In this document: piece by piece, positions 33,997 through 42,310 of the stretch
Position numbering within the stretch: position 1 is the first letter of the stretch
Layout: each line of letters begins with the position of its first letter
DNA from: an uncultured Clostridia bacterium
GTDB lineage: Bacteria; Bacillota; Clostridia; Christensenellales; CAMQZB01
Direction: 5' to 3'
DNA length: 42,373 nucleotides
NCBI GenBank assembly: GCA_947039455.1
Contig: CAMQZB010000014.1
Span: 1 to 42,373, forward strand
Position numbers and translations under genes: made by a program
The notes under the pieces: model-generated
What the model was told of the DNA's origin: nothing
Databases searched by the model: none
Seen by the model: the letters and a program-made list of their open reading frames with translations, nothing else

Positions 33997-34454
33997 TTTA
34001 TTTCCTCTAGTAGTTCTTCTTCTTTTGCTCTCATAACCACTTTATCTTCCTCTTCCATGTGGTCATAGCCCAAAATATGTAGCATTCCGTGAGTTAATAA
34101 ATAGGAAAACTCACGCATTTCACCAGTACCGAATTCCTCAGCTTGCTGAAATATTTTATCAATACACATGACGATTGACCCAAGGTTTAACATATTGGTT
34201 TCTGGGTCAATGTCAAAAGGGAAATCTTTAATTTCCACTGTTTGTCCAAATATGTCCTCTAAGTTTGGGAAAGACAACACGTCCGTAGGACGATCAACGC
34301 CCCTTGTGTTCATGTTTATTTCATGAATTTCCTCTAGGGAAACAAACTCTAATTCCATATATGATTTTTCTGGCAAATTAAATTTATCAGTTAGAATTTC
34401 TGCCAATTTGTCGATTATTACTTTATATTTTTCATTTTCAGTAATTACAACCAT
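33975..34454 (-). CDS. ybeY: Endoribonuclease YbeY
   Basis: A zinc-dependent RNase for 16S 3'-end processing and ribosome quality control. The 159-residue product has the metal-binding HGMLHILGYDHMEEED and the upstream NMNTRGVDRPTDVLSFP. The ribosome site GAGG lies in the tail of pgpH. Confidence 0.96.
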   Translation of the reverse strand: MVVITENEKYKVIIDKLAEILTDKFNLPEKSYMELEFVSLEEIHEINMNTRGVDRPTDVLSFPNLEDIFGQTVEIKDFPFDIDPETNMLNLGSIVMCIDKIFQQAEEFGTGEMREFSYLLTHGMLHILGYDHMEEEDKVVMRAKEEELLEEIKCINSEK

Positions 34455-34456
34455 CG

Positions 34457-35923
34457 CTATTTTTCCTCACTTTGGTCGTTTTGTCGTCTAACTAATTTCA
34501 ATTTTGGATATTCAATTCTTTCGTGGTAAATACCCGCAAAGTTGTCAACAAGGGTTCTTCTGATAATTTGCAAGTCACGGAAAGTGATATCGCAATCGTC
34601 AAATTGCTCAAGCTCCATTCTCTCTTCAATTATACTTTTAATAACCTCATCGATTTTCACTCTAGTACGATCGTGTATCGTTCTAACTGCCGCTTCCGCT
34701 GCGTCAACGATCATGATAATCGCTGTAACTTTAGAAGTTGGACGTGGACCTTCGTATGAATATTCTGCAATGTCAACATAGCCGTCAGTGAATTTTGTTG
34801 CTTTATGGTAGAAGAATTTCATAGGTAATGTTCCGTGATGTTCCATTACGCCCTTGATTATTTCTTCAGGCAAACCATGTTTTCTAAGTAATTCAACACC
34901 GTATGTTACGTGTCTTTTAATTAGATTAACTGATAGTTCAGGCGTCAATTTATCGTGAGGATTTTGCTCGTCACTAATAAGATTTTCTTTAAATACACTT
35001 GGATCGCTCAGCTTTCCAACATCGTGATAATACGAAGTTGCACGGGCAAGTCTTACGTCCTCCCCAAGGGCTAAAGCACAGGCACCAGTTAAGTTTGCTA
35101 CTGCCAATGAGTGATTAAAAGTTCCTGGAGCTTCAACTGAAAGTTTAAACAAAATTCCTTTATTGATATCAATTAATTCCGACAAATAATATGGAGTTAC
35201 TAGTTTAAACATAGCTTCAAATAGAGGTAATAATCCAAGGAACAAGAATCCTGCTAACACTGGTGACAAGGCTGATTGAAGTAGTGAACTTACCAACATG
35301 TCCCAATTTAACGTATTAAAAATCGCGCCAAAGATTACTGTTAAAATTACGTACACTGGAATCATTGCAACGATTGTGAAAACCGTTTTCAACCTTGTGT
35401 CGTCACTTGAAATTAGCATTGACATAATCACGCCTGCGAACATTCCGCATAGTGACGGTACAACCGTGATTTGCGAAAATCCTTTGGCGAAAGTTTCTAC
35501 TAATATGAAGATCATAGCTAAAGCTACGTTTGTGTAAATCGCAGCTCTCTTATTTAGTGTAACCGCAGCGAAAATACCTGCTAACGCAAGTGGTCGTGCG
35601 TATTCTCCAAAGTACAAGTCGGTGACAAAGCACATCACAACAGTTAAAAACATTGACGAGTATAACATAATTTGTGATTTTATAACATTGTCTTTACGGT
35701 CTATTTTCAGCACCGCATTTGAAACAGCTAATATAAAAATTATCATCATGAATAGCAACAAATATTGCCACCAGTCTTTTTGATAATCTCCATAAATACT
35801 ATTTGATCCCATAAATGATTCCGTTGCCAGAACTTTAAATATCAAAACTCCGAACCCTACCGCCAATCCTATTAGCGTAAAAAGTTTCTTTGTTGATATT
35901 CTTTTCTTATTATTTGTATTCAA
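34457..35923 (-). CDS. pgpH: PgpH-like 7TM-HD cyclic-di-AMP phosphodiesterase, shortened
   Basis: A membrane protein whose family degrades cyclic-di-AMP. After the first transmembrane helix there are about six more hydrophobic segments. The cytosolic HD domain follows, with LSVEAPGTFNHSLAVANL, ATSYYHDVGKL, MEHHGTLPMKFFYHKA and IVDAAEAAVRTI. The usual extracellular 7TMR-HDED domain between helix 1 and the rest is absent, so the 488 residues compare with about 700 in B. subtilis. The start codon is TTG at 35923, following AAGGATG. It lies in the usual place before ybeY, but phoH, which normally precedes it, is missing. Confidence 0.9.
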   Translation of the reverse strand: MNTNNKKRISTKKLFTLIGLAVGFGVLIFKVLATESFMGSNSIYGDYQKDWWQYLLLFMMIIFILAVSNAVLKIDRKDNVIKSQIMLYSSMFLTVVMCFVTDLYFGEYARPLALAGIFAAVTLNKRAAIYTNVALAMIFILVETFAKGFSQITVVPSLCGMFAGVIMSMLISSDDTRLKTVFTIVAMIPVYVILTVIFGAIFNTLNWDMLVSSLLQSALSPVLAGFLFLGLLPLFEAMFKLVTPYYLSELIDINKGILFKLSVEAPGTFNHSLAVANLTGACALALGEDVRLARATSYYHDVGKLSDPSVFKENLISDEQNPHDKLTPELSVNLIKRHVTYGVELLRKHGLPEEIIKGVMEHHGTLPMKFFYHKATKFTDGYVDIAEYSYEGPRPTSKVTAIIMIVDAAEAAVRTIHDRTRVKIDEVIKSIIEERMELEQFDDCDITFRDLQIIRRTLVDNFAGIYHERIEYPKLKLVRRQNDQSEEK

Positions 35924-36093
35924 TATTTATACATCCTTTTAATTAACTACTTAGCCGATTTGTAGGCTTTTATTATACAAAATTTGAAACTGCTATTTGC
36001 TGTTTTCATTTGGTATAAAGACAAACTTTATGTGTTATATATTATTACGAATAGTAGCGATTATTCAATCGTTATACTATTACATTTAACAAG

Positions 36094-37191
36094 CTAATCA
36101 TCTGAAATTTTCATTTCAACAAGCGACTTTAAGGTAATTGTTTTGTATCCTACAAATTCTTCAAGAACAAATTCTCTTGAAATAATTTTTCCGCCAGAAG
36201 CTAACGCAATCTCTTGCATCATTAACTTTTCACGGCAAATTTCTTCTTCCACTTGGAAATTACTTTCATAAAAACTATAATCGCATTTTGTATACTTTAT
36301 AGTAGTTATAGTAAAAGGTAATACGCCAACTGTGATAGTTGATTTTTCTTGTAAACTATGTTCAAAAGGTGACTTTGCGTTTTTTAATACTTTATTGAAA
36401 AAAGAAACTTCTCGACCGATAGCGGTTTCATTGGTTTTAGAAAAAACAATGCCATTTTCGTAAATATTCTCTTTGATCTCTAAAGTTGATTCCGCCAAGA
36501 CACTGCCTTCCGCATTTACTTTAATGAATTTATCTTTTTCTTTGGAGTAAACAACTCCATCAATAAGAACATCTCCCACTTCCACATAGTCGCCAATAGC
36601 AACAAGAGGCGTGCCAGAGAGTACAAGCATATTTGTTATTATCCCACTTTTCGTTGCAATAATACAATCTTTTTGCTCTTTTACATTAGGAGACAAACTG
36701 CCCTTAACTTCTAAATATAGTTTTCCGCCTTTTTTAGACACTTCACAAAAGGAAACTCCTTCTATTTTCATAATGTCTTTTTCAAGCAAATTCTCTTGTT
36801 CTTTACTTACAGTATTCCAACTGTCTAATTGATAATCTTCCAAAACCACTTGAATTTCTTTAGTTAGTTCTTGGTCAGTGCATAAAATTCGACAATCGAA
36901 AACCATCACCATAGGAAGGTATGCAATAACTAAAAAAATCAAAATTCCAATAAAGGAAAACATATTTTTTTCCCATATAGTTTTTGGTGAAATTGTAGTG
37001 ACACCTATATTATTATACACTGATTTGTTTAAAATAGCAAGAATATTATTCTTTTCAGAAAGTTTTGAGCAAAAAGTTACTGTATTTTCCGTATATTTTA
37101 TGGAAAATATTTTAATTTCTTCTCGGTTGAAGGTATTTAGCAACTTTGTAAAGTTTAATTTTTCAATACTGTATTCTACAAAAAACTTCAT
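36094..37191 (-). CDS. yqfD: Sporulation protein YqfD
   Basis: A mother-cell sporulation protein of about 365 residues. The N-terminal part (FFVEYSIEKLNFTKLLN) leads to one transmembrane helix (MFSFIGILIFLVIAYLPMVMVFDCRIL). The outside domain has FCEVSKKGGKLYLEVKGSL and GTPLVAIGDYVEVGDVLIDGVV, as in the YqfD family. The ATG at 37191 follows AGGTG, with the yqfC stop two bases earlier. The partner yqfC is directly upstream. Confidence 0.93.
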   Translation of the reverse strand: MKFFVEYSIEKLNFTKLLNTFNREEIKIFSIKYTENTVTFCSKLSEKNNILAILNKSVYNNIGVTTISPKTIWEKNMFSFIGILIFLVIAYLPMVMVFDCRILCTDQELTKEIQVVLEDYQLDSWNTVSKEQENLLEKDIMKIEGVSFCEVSKKGGKLYLEVKGSLSPNVKEQKDCIIATKSGIITNMLVLSGTPLVAIGDYVEVGDVLIDGVVYSKEKDKFIKVNAEGSVLAESTLEIKENIYENGIVFSKTNETAIGREVSFFNKVLKNAKSPFEHSLQEKSTITVGVLPFTITTIKYTKCDYSFYESNFQVEEEICREKLMMQEIALASGGKIISREFVLEEFVGYKTITLKSLVEMKISDD

Positions 37192-37192
37192 T

Positions 37193-37456
37193 TTACACAC
37201 CTACTCTCTGCACTGTATCCACACGACCTGAAAGAGTTAGACTGTTTCCACCAAGTTCGCATATTGTCAGGTTTTTTCCGAAAATTTTCACTTCACCTTC
37301 TTTTGTGGTTACTGCTACTTCCTCTCCGCTAATTCCTAATATTTTTTTCACACCTTCAATATAAACACCCACATCGGTCCAAACAATATGTACTGTTGAG
37401 AAAACCTCCCCAACGGGTAGATTAAATATTTCAGAAATTTCTTTTTTAAATGCCAT
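37193..37456 (-). CDS. yqfC: Sporulation protein YqfC
   Basis: A small beta-rich sporulation protein of 87 residues with the family core KILGISGEEVAVTTKEGEVKI and FGKNLTICELGGNSLTLSG. In B. subtilis yqfC-yqfD belong to the sigma-E regulon. The ATG at 37456 has AAGGTGAT upstream, better than an in-frame GTG at 37483. It is the first gene of the cluster that runs to recO. Confidence 0.92.
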   Translation of the reverse strand: MAFKKEISEIFNLPVGEVFSTVHIVWTDVGVYIEGVKKILGISGEEVAVTTKEGEVKIFGKNLTICELGGNSLTLSGRVDTVQRVGV

Positions 37457-37547
37457 TGCAATCACCTTCACTCTAAAATTCACTTATTCTATATATTATA
37501 TTGCGAAAGTAAAAAGAAAATTACTATGATTTCATTTTATTTATATA

Positions 37548-37555
37548 AGTGTATG
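37548..37555 (-). promoter_or_regulatory. Possible sigma-E -10 element upstream of yqfC
   Basis: CATACACT on the minus strand fits the CATACANT -10 consensus of sigma-E. It lies about 90 bases before the yqfC ATG. The -35 match is poor (GAATTAA at 11 bases, below the usual 13-15), so support is modest. Confidence 0.35.
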
Positions 37556-37689
37556 TTTTTAACTATTTAATTCGATATTTTGGTTAGTGTTTATGATGTT
37601 TATTTCGAAATTATTCTAGTTAGCATTTATGCCATGTCACTGTTATTTTATATGACTTTTGTCATCACCTCGCTCTCAATCTTTAGAAA

Positions 37690-37732
37690 ATAAAAAAAAA
37701 GAACCTTGTGGCAAATTGCCATAAGGTTCTTT
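37690..37732 (-). terminator. PTS operon terminator
   Basis: On the minus strand GAACCTTATGGC pairs with GCCACAAGGTTC (37729-37718 with 37712-37701, one mispair), followed by nine T. It is placed just after the EIIB stop. The rest of 37457-37762 is AT-rich with no further gene. Confidence 0.92.
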
Positions 37733-37762
37733 AATGTTTAAGTTAATTTGTACAGGCAAAGA

Positions 37763-38011
37763 TTATAATAAATCTTCCATTTCACTGAAAACGCCTTGTA
37801 CATGAGTTCCAACGATTACTTGAACTGAGTCTTTCATTTTCATAACACCAACTGCACCAGCTGCTTTTAGAGCTTTTTCGTCTACTAAAGATGGGTCTAT
37901 CAATTCGAATCTAATTCTAGTTGAACATACGTCCGCTTCTTCAACGTTACTAGCTCCTCCAACATTCTCAAGAATGTCTTTAGCTAATTGTGGGTAATCT
38001 ATTTTTGCCAT
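37763..38011 (-). CDS. PTS EIIB domain protein, glucose family
   Basis: An 82-residue stand-alone EIIB of the glucose/N-acetylglucosamine family. The phosphorylated Cys29 lies in VCSTRIRFEL, and LVDEKALKAAGAVGVMKMKDSVQVIVG is the usual second half. It passes phosphate from EIIA to the sugar. EIIA is not encoded here. It follows the EIIC gene at 40 bases. Confidence 0.93.
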   Translation of the reverse strand: MAKIDYPQLAKDILENVGGASNVEEADVCSTRIRFELIDPSLVDEKALKAAGAVGVMKMKDSVQVIVGTHVQGVFSEMEDLL

Positions 38012-38051
38012 GTTAAAATCTCCTTTTTTTTAAATTATTGTTACTTAATAA

Positions 38052-39269
38052 TTAAGCAACTTCTTCGTCATCTTCTCTACCTGGAGTTTTCAAATCCATT
38101 TTAATGATAAGGATTTTGAATACGAAGTAGTAAATGAATGCATATGCAACACCGATAATTGGGATTATCCAAATTTTATTTGCTAGTGGGTTGAATATAC
38201 TCAATACGAAATCTACTAGACCTGCAGAGAATCCAAATCCTGCTGTTGCTTCAAGAGCCGCACATAGGAACATTGAAATACCTGTTAATACTGCGTGTAC
38301 TCCGTAAAGTACTGGAGCTACGAACATGAATGCGAATTCAATTGGCTCAGTGATACCTACTATTATTGCAGTAACTGCAGCAGAAATCATGATACCTTTA
38401 ACTCTTTCTTTGTTTTCAGGTTTAGCCGTGTGAATGAATGCCAAACAAGCAGCTGGAAGACCGAACATCATTACTGGGAAGAATCCAGCCATGTACATAC
38501 CTGTTGTACCTTGTACTGCTTCTGGAAGATTACTTACGAAATTGTTCAAATCGTTAATACCGATAGTGTCAAACCAGAAAACATTGTTTAGTGCATGGTG
38601 AAGTCCTGTTGGCAACAACAATCTGTTGAAGAAACCGAACAACGCAGCACCCCAAGCGCCAAGTCCTACTAACCATTGTCCGAATGCTGAAATCCAACCG
38701 AAGACTACTGGCCAGATGAAGAAGAATACAAGAGCTAAAGCAGCTCCTACTAGGATAGCCATTAGTGGGATAAGTCTCTTTCCGCTAAAGAATGCTAACC
38801 ATGATGGCAAGTTCACTTTGTGGAATTTATTGTAAACTAAAGCTACAAGTACACCACTTAGGATACCAGTCAAGGCACTTGCTACTTTACCGAATGCTGT
38901 TGCTGCGTCAGCGCTAACTACTACGTTAAACACTTTAGCAACACCATCATCACCAATTACTGGTTTCAACAATGTAGTAAGTACTGAGAATGCAACGAAT
39001 CCTGACATCGCAGCTGCACCAGATTGTCCTTTAGACATTCCGAAAGCAACACCGATAGCGAATAGCATTGGTAATTGATCCATAACCGCACCACCCATGC
39101 TATTTAAAAATGCGCCTACTGTAAGTAGAATTGTTTGCATATTACCAGCCTCGAATACTTCTAGACCCAATGATTTCAATGCATACGAGATACCTAGCAA
39201 TAAACCAGCTGCAGGTAAAACTGCTACTGGAATCATTAATGCTTTACCTAATTTTTGTAAAAATTTCAT
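38052..39269 (-). CDS. PTS EIIC permease, glucose/GlcNAc family
   Basis: The 405-residue membrane permease has about ten hydrophobic segments. Signature motifs are LMIPVAVLPAAGLLLGISYAL at the N-terminus, FFNRLLLPTGLHHALNNVFWF, and GITEPIEFAFMFVAPVLYGVHA. These mark the Glc/GlcNAc family; the exact sugar is not certain. GGAGG lies upstream of ATG 39269; an in-frame start five codons earlier is less likely. It lacks fused EIIA and EIIB; EIIB follows as a separate gene. Confidence 0.93.
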   Translation of the reverse strand: MKFLQKLGKALMIPVAVLPAAGLLLGISYALKSLGLEVFEAGNMQTILLTVGAFLNSMGGAVMDQLPMLFAIGVAFGMSKGQSGAAAMSGFVAFSVLTTLLKPVIGDDGVAKVFNVVVSADAATAFGKVASALTGILSGVLVALVYNKFHKVNLPSWLAFFSGKRLIPLMAILVGAALALVFFFIWPVVFGWISAFGQWLVGLGAWGAALFGFFNRLLLPTGLHHALNNVFWFDTIGINDLNNFVSNLPEAVQGTTGMYMAGFFPVMMFGLPAACLAFIHTAKPENKERVKGIMISAAVTAIIVGITEPIEFAFMFVAPVLYGVHAVLTGISMFLCAALEATAGFGFSAGLVDFVLSIFNPLANKIWIIPIIGVAYAFIYYFVFKILIIKMDLKTPGREDDEEVA

Positions 39270-39294
39270 TAATTTAACCTCCATATTTTCCGTG

Positions 39295-39323
39295 ATTGTG
39301 TAAGATGTGATTTTTTACACAAT
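39295..39323 (-). promoter_or_regulatory. Inverted repeat at the PTS transcription start
   Basis: ATTGTGTAA (39295-39303) and TTACACAAT (39315-39323), a perfect 9-base inverted repeat with an 11-base spacer, lie directly after the predicted start. It could be an operator or an mRNA leader hairpin (antiterminator target). No terminator is seen next to it. Confidence 0.5.
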
Positions 39324-39332
39324 TATACATAT

Positions 39333-39361
39333 ATTTTATTACATTATTATCCAATTGTCAA
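39333..39361 (-). promoter_or_regulatory. PTS operon promoter
   Basis: On the minus strand TTGACA (39361-39356), a 17-base spacer and TAAAAT (39338-39333). The match is strong. The start is about 60 bases before the EIIC ATG. Confidence 0.75.
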
Positions 39362-39548
39362 TAGGTAAATTGAAAATATTCTTTGCAAATTTTCATTATC
39401 TATGTATAAATTCTTATTATATTAGATTATATTGTTAGATTTCTTACAAAACTAAGTTTATACTCTCACAATCCCATCTTTTGCATTTATGTGTTTTGTG
39501 AAAGCTGTTTTCGCAAATACTACATACACCGCAAATATTCATTAATAA

Positions 39549-39604
39549 AAGAAAACCCCTTTTATTGAATATGTTTTCATATTTCAATAATAGGAGTTTT
39601 TATT
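39549..39604. terminator. Terminator-like hairpin after the recX-HAD operon
   Basis: AAACCCCTTTTATTGAATATG pairs imperfectly with CATATTTCAATAATAGGAGTTTT around TTTT. Runs of A and T flank it. It would end the minus-strand HAD gene. The rest of 39270-39710 holds the PTS promoter and nothing else I can recognise. Confidence 0.75.
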
Positions 39605-39710
39605 TATATATTATAGGTAGTAATTTTATTGGGCGTAATACTTTATTATAGGCAAGAAATTTATTGCATACAGCAGCATTTTTTATTTAGCACATTATTA
39701 AGATTATATT

Positions 39711-40490
39711 TTATAAAATCTTGAAATGCTTTAACGCATTGTAAATTCCGTCTTGGTCCACACAGTCGGTTACGTAATCACTGACAGCTTTCACCTCGTC
39801 ACGAGCGTTTCCCATAGCTACGCCAATTCCCACATGTTCAAGCATAGAAATATCGTTACCGCCATCACCAAAAGCCATAGTTTCAGTTATGTCAATGCCT
39901 AACATTTCGATAATTTTGTCAATACCAATATTTTTTCCACCGTCTTTTGGTATTATGTCAGCGAAGGAATCGTGCCATCTTGCAGCTTTGCAATGTGGAG
40001 CACATTTCAGAAATTCAATTTCTTCCTTGGTTGTGATAAATGGTCCTACTTGAAATACTGGCACATCATAAAACTCTTCAAAGGGCTTAACTTCAATACC
40101 TTTTAGAAACTCGCCTATCGATCCACCAACGTTTGCAAGTCGGTGATCCATTTTGTTTAAATAGGTAGCACCCTCAACAATATAGTCGCAAATAATATTT
40201 TTTTCAATTATATGTTCATTCATTGAACGCAAGTCGTCCTTATTAATAGGATTTGCCCAAACCACCTTATCGTCCACAACACAATACTGCCCATTCATAT
40301 TTACATAACCATCAAATGTCCACATATCGTCAATGATTTTCATGTTATGTTTAGGTCTGCCTGTTGCAATAAAAAGTTTTATGCCCTTTTCTTTTAATTC
40401 AGTAAGTGCCTTTTTAGTACTTTCTGGAATTTCCCTAGTTTCAAAACTTAATAATGTTCCGTCGATGTCAAAAAATATTGCCTTTACCAT
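39711..40490 (-). CDS. Cof-type HAD hydrolase
   Basis: A 259-residue sugar-phosphate or nucleotide phosphatase of the HAD Cof subfamily (type IIB). The motifs are KAIFFDIDGTLLSF (nucleophile Asp), LFIATGRP, the Lys of motif III in KDGGKNIGIDKI, and AFGDGGNDISMLE. The substrate is not defined. The start has GGGAG upstream. It lies last in a run with recX, acpS and an unknown gene. Confidence 0.93.
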   Translation of the reverse strand: MVKAIFFDIDGTLLSFETREIPESTKKALTELKEKGIKLFIATGRPKHNMKIIDDMWTFDGYVNMNGQYCVVDDKVVWANPINKDDLRSMNEHIIEKNIICDYIVEGATYLNKMDHRLANVGGSIGEFLKGIEVKPFEEFYDVPVFQVGPFITTKEEIEFLKCAPHCKAARWHDSFADIIPKDGGKNIGIDKIIEMLGIDITETMAFGDGGNDISMLEHVGIGVAMGNARDEVKAVSDYVTDCVDQDGIYNALKHFKIL

Positions 40491-40585
40491 TGTAATCTCC
40501 CTTTCTCTTGTTTATAAATGCTGAATTTCATTATTTCTTAGTTTCCTAGTTACTTAGTTACTAAATGTCATTATTGCCATACTTT

Positions 40586-41047
40586 TTATACAAATTTTTC
40601 AGGTTTAGGAAGTATGTCTCCAATAATTTCGAGAAGTTTTTCTTCAAAATTCGAAGTTAAAATTTTATAACTTTTACTCTCTCCCGACTCTAAATCAGAA
40701 TAGTGGATATAATCATCTCCCGATACTGTTAACCGTATCGGCTTATCCGATAAATTAACTCTTAAATCATAAGACTCTCCGTCATAAACAAATACATTTC
40801 TAAATGATCGCAAACAAACAACATCATCAAACAAAACTTTTAACTCATCATATTTTGACGGGTCAACAGTTACGTAAGGTGAATTTTCATATACATCAAC
40901 AGGGTGATATGTAACTTGCAACTGTATTTCCGTTTCATTATTAATTTTATCAACCCAAACTTTATTCATAGACATCGCAAAAAACAATCCTATCATAACT
41001 ATTGCTATTACTGCTATCAATATTATTATTTTAGTGATTTTTTTCAT
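40586..41047 (-). CDS. Unknown membrane-anchored protein
   Basis: A 153-residue protein I do not recognise. The N-terminus is a single transmembrane helix (IIILIAVIAIVMIGLFFAM) after KK, with no lipobox Cys. The rest would lie outside: it has a beta-rich pattern with VTYHPVDVYE, VYDGESYDLRVNL and KPIRLTVSGDDYIHYSDLE. GGAGA precedes the ATG. It lies between acpS and the HAD gene in the same direction. Confidence 0.75.
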   Translation of the reverse strand: MKKITKIIILIAVIAIVMIGLFFAMSMNKVWVDKINNETEIQLQVTYHPVDVYENSPYVTVDPSKYDELKVLFDDVVCLRSFRNVFVYDGESYDLRVNLSDKPIRLTVSGDDYIHYSDLESGESKSYKILTSNFEEKLLEIIGDILPKPEKFV

Positions 41048-41081
41048 AATTTCTCCAATTAAATTTATTATATTTGATTAT

Positions 41082-41435
41082 CTAATCTATAACCGCAAAG
41101 GACATAGCATCAGTTTCGCTGTGGGAAATACTTACGTGTATTTCTAAAGTCTTGTATAATTCATGATTGATTTTAGCTATAGGCTGACCCTTTTCGGTGT
41201 GGGTAATTTCTATATCAGAAAACTTCAAGCCGTCACCACCGCCAATGCCAATAGCTTTCACCATAGATTCTTTCACAGAAAAAAGTCCAGCAGTTGTTTC
41301 CGCCTGCTTCTCAATCGATTTAGATTTGATATATTCCAACTCATTTTCAGTGAAATACTTCTCCAAAAACCGTTGGGACACTCCTTTGAACCGTTCTATT
41401 TTCACAATGTCACAACCGCAACCTTTAATACTCAT
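41082..41435 (-). CDS. acpS: Holo-[acyl-carrier-protein] synthase
   Basis: Attaches 4'-phosphopantetheine to apo-ACP. The 117-residue product has the trimeric AcpS motifs GCGCDIVKIERF (metal-binding Asp), FSVKESMVKAIGIG and HVSISHSETDAMSFAVI. The ATG at 41435 has GGAGA upstream; a start four codons earlier has no site. It follows recX at 60 bases. Confidence 0.95.
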   Translation of the reverse strand: MSIKGCGCDIVKIERFKGVSQRFLEKYFTENELEYIKSKSIEKQAETTAGLFSVKESMVKAIGIGGGDGLKFSDIEITHTEKGQPIAKINHELYKTLEIHVSISHSETDAMSFAVID

Positions 41436-41495
41436 AAATATCTCCATTTTTAAATTAAAAAGAAAAGGTATTAATCAATGCAAAAAGCATTGAAA

Positions 41496-42122
41496 CTATT
41501 CTTCGTCATCAAGTTCCGTTTCTGTCATAACTTGATACAGTGCGGATTTGGCACTATCGTAGGAAAAGCCTTTTGACAGCAAGTGACGGTACAATTTTTG
41601 CACATTCTCTTTAGTCATTTCTTTGTTTCTGAAGAACTTTTCAATCAATGCTTTCACATACTCCTGTTCTTCTTGCTCATTCACTTCGATATTACTGACA
41701 ATTTCTTCGTCAATGCCTTTTCGTTTCAGTTCAAATTTCATAAGCCGACTGCCTTTTCTTTTTTTATAAGTTTCCACATAAGAATTAACATAGCTTTCAT
41801 CGTCCACGAATTTATATTCTTTGGTTTTCACCATAACGTAATCAACAATCTGCACAAGGTATCCACGTTCCACCAACTTCGCTCGCAGTTCTTTTTCCGT
41901 TTTCCGATACTTAGACAAGTACCCAAAGGCGTAATTCAACGCTTTATCTCGCTCACTCTCAAACTGCAATTCTTCCAATTTCTCACTAGATATCTCAAGA
42001 CCCACTTTCAAGCCGTTCTTCAGTACCGTGAAATTATCCAGTCCACAAACAAAAGCGCCGTCAATGTAAACATTACAGCGTCCTTTCGTTTTCTTTTGTA
42101 TCGATAATTCCGTTATTTTCAT
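41496..42122 (-). CDS. recX: Regulatory protein RecX
   Basis: Binds RecA filaments and limits their activity. The 208-residue product has an N-terminal beta domain (VYIDGAFVCGLDNFTVLKNGL). Repeated three-helix RecX units follow: ALNYAFGYLSKYRKTEKELRAKLVERGY, FVDDESYVNSYVETYKKRKGSRLMKFELKRKGI, and VQKLYRHLLSKGFSYDSAKSAL. AAAGGA precedes the ATG. recA is not in the window. Confidence 0.93.
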   Translation of the reverse strand: MKITELSIQKKTKGRCNVYIDGAFVCGLDNFTVLKNGLKVGLEISSEKLEELQFESERDKALNYAFGYLSKYRKTEKELRAKLVERGYLVQIVDYVMVKTKEYKFVDDESYVNSYVETYKKRKGSRLMKFELKRKGIDEEIVSNIEVNEQEEQEYVKALIEKFFRNKEMTKENVQKLYRHLLSKGFSYDSAKSALYQVMTETELDDEE

Positions 42123-42138
42123 AAGTTTTCCTTTTTGT

Positions 42139-42240
42139 TTGTTTGTTCGTTAGTAAGATGGGGCTCTGCCCCATGCCCCGCAATGGCTGTGAGCCCTTGA
42201 CCTCACAAGGGTCGAAACCCTTGACCCGAAAATGGGATTT
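42139..42240 (+). repeat. Two-hairpin repeat copy upstream of recX
   Basis: The T/G-rich leader TTTGTTCGTTAGTAAGAT is followed by GGGGC-TCT-GCCCC and ATGCCCCGCAATGG. The hairpin part CTTGACCTCACAAGG and AACCCTTGACCCG close it. The second hairpin is diverged or partly duplicated (CCCTTGACC occurs twice). Confidence 0.75.
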
Positions 42241-42310
42241 TCTTTGCCCATTTATTTTCACTACTTGCAAGCAAGCTGTTTTGTAGCGAGTTTTGGTGGT
42301 GATTCTTTTT

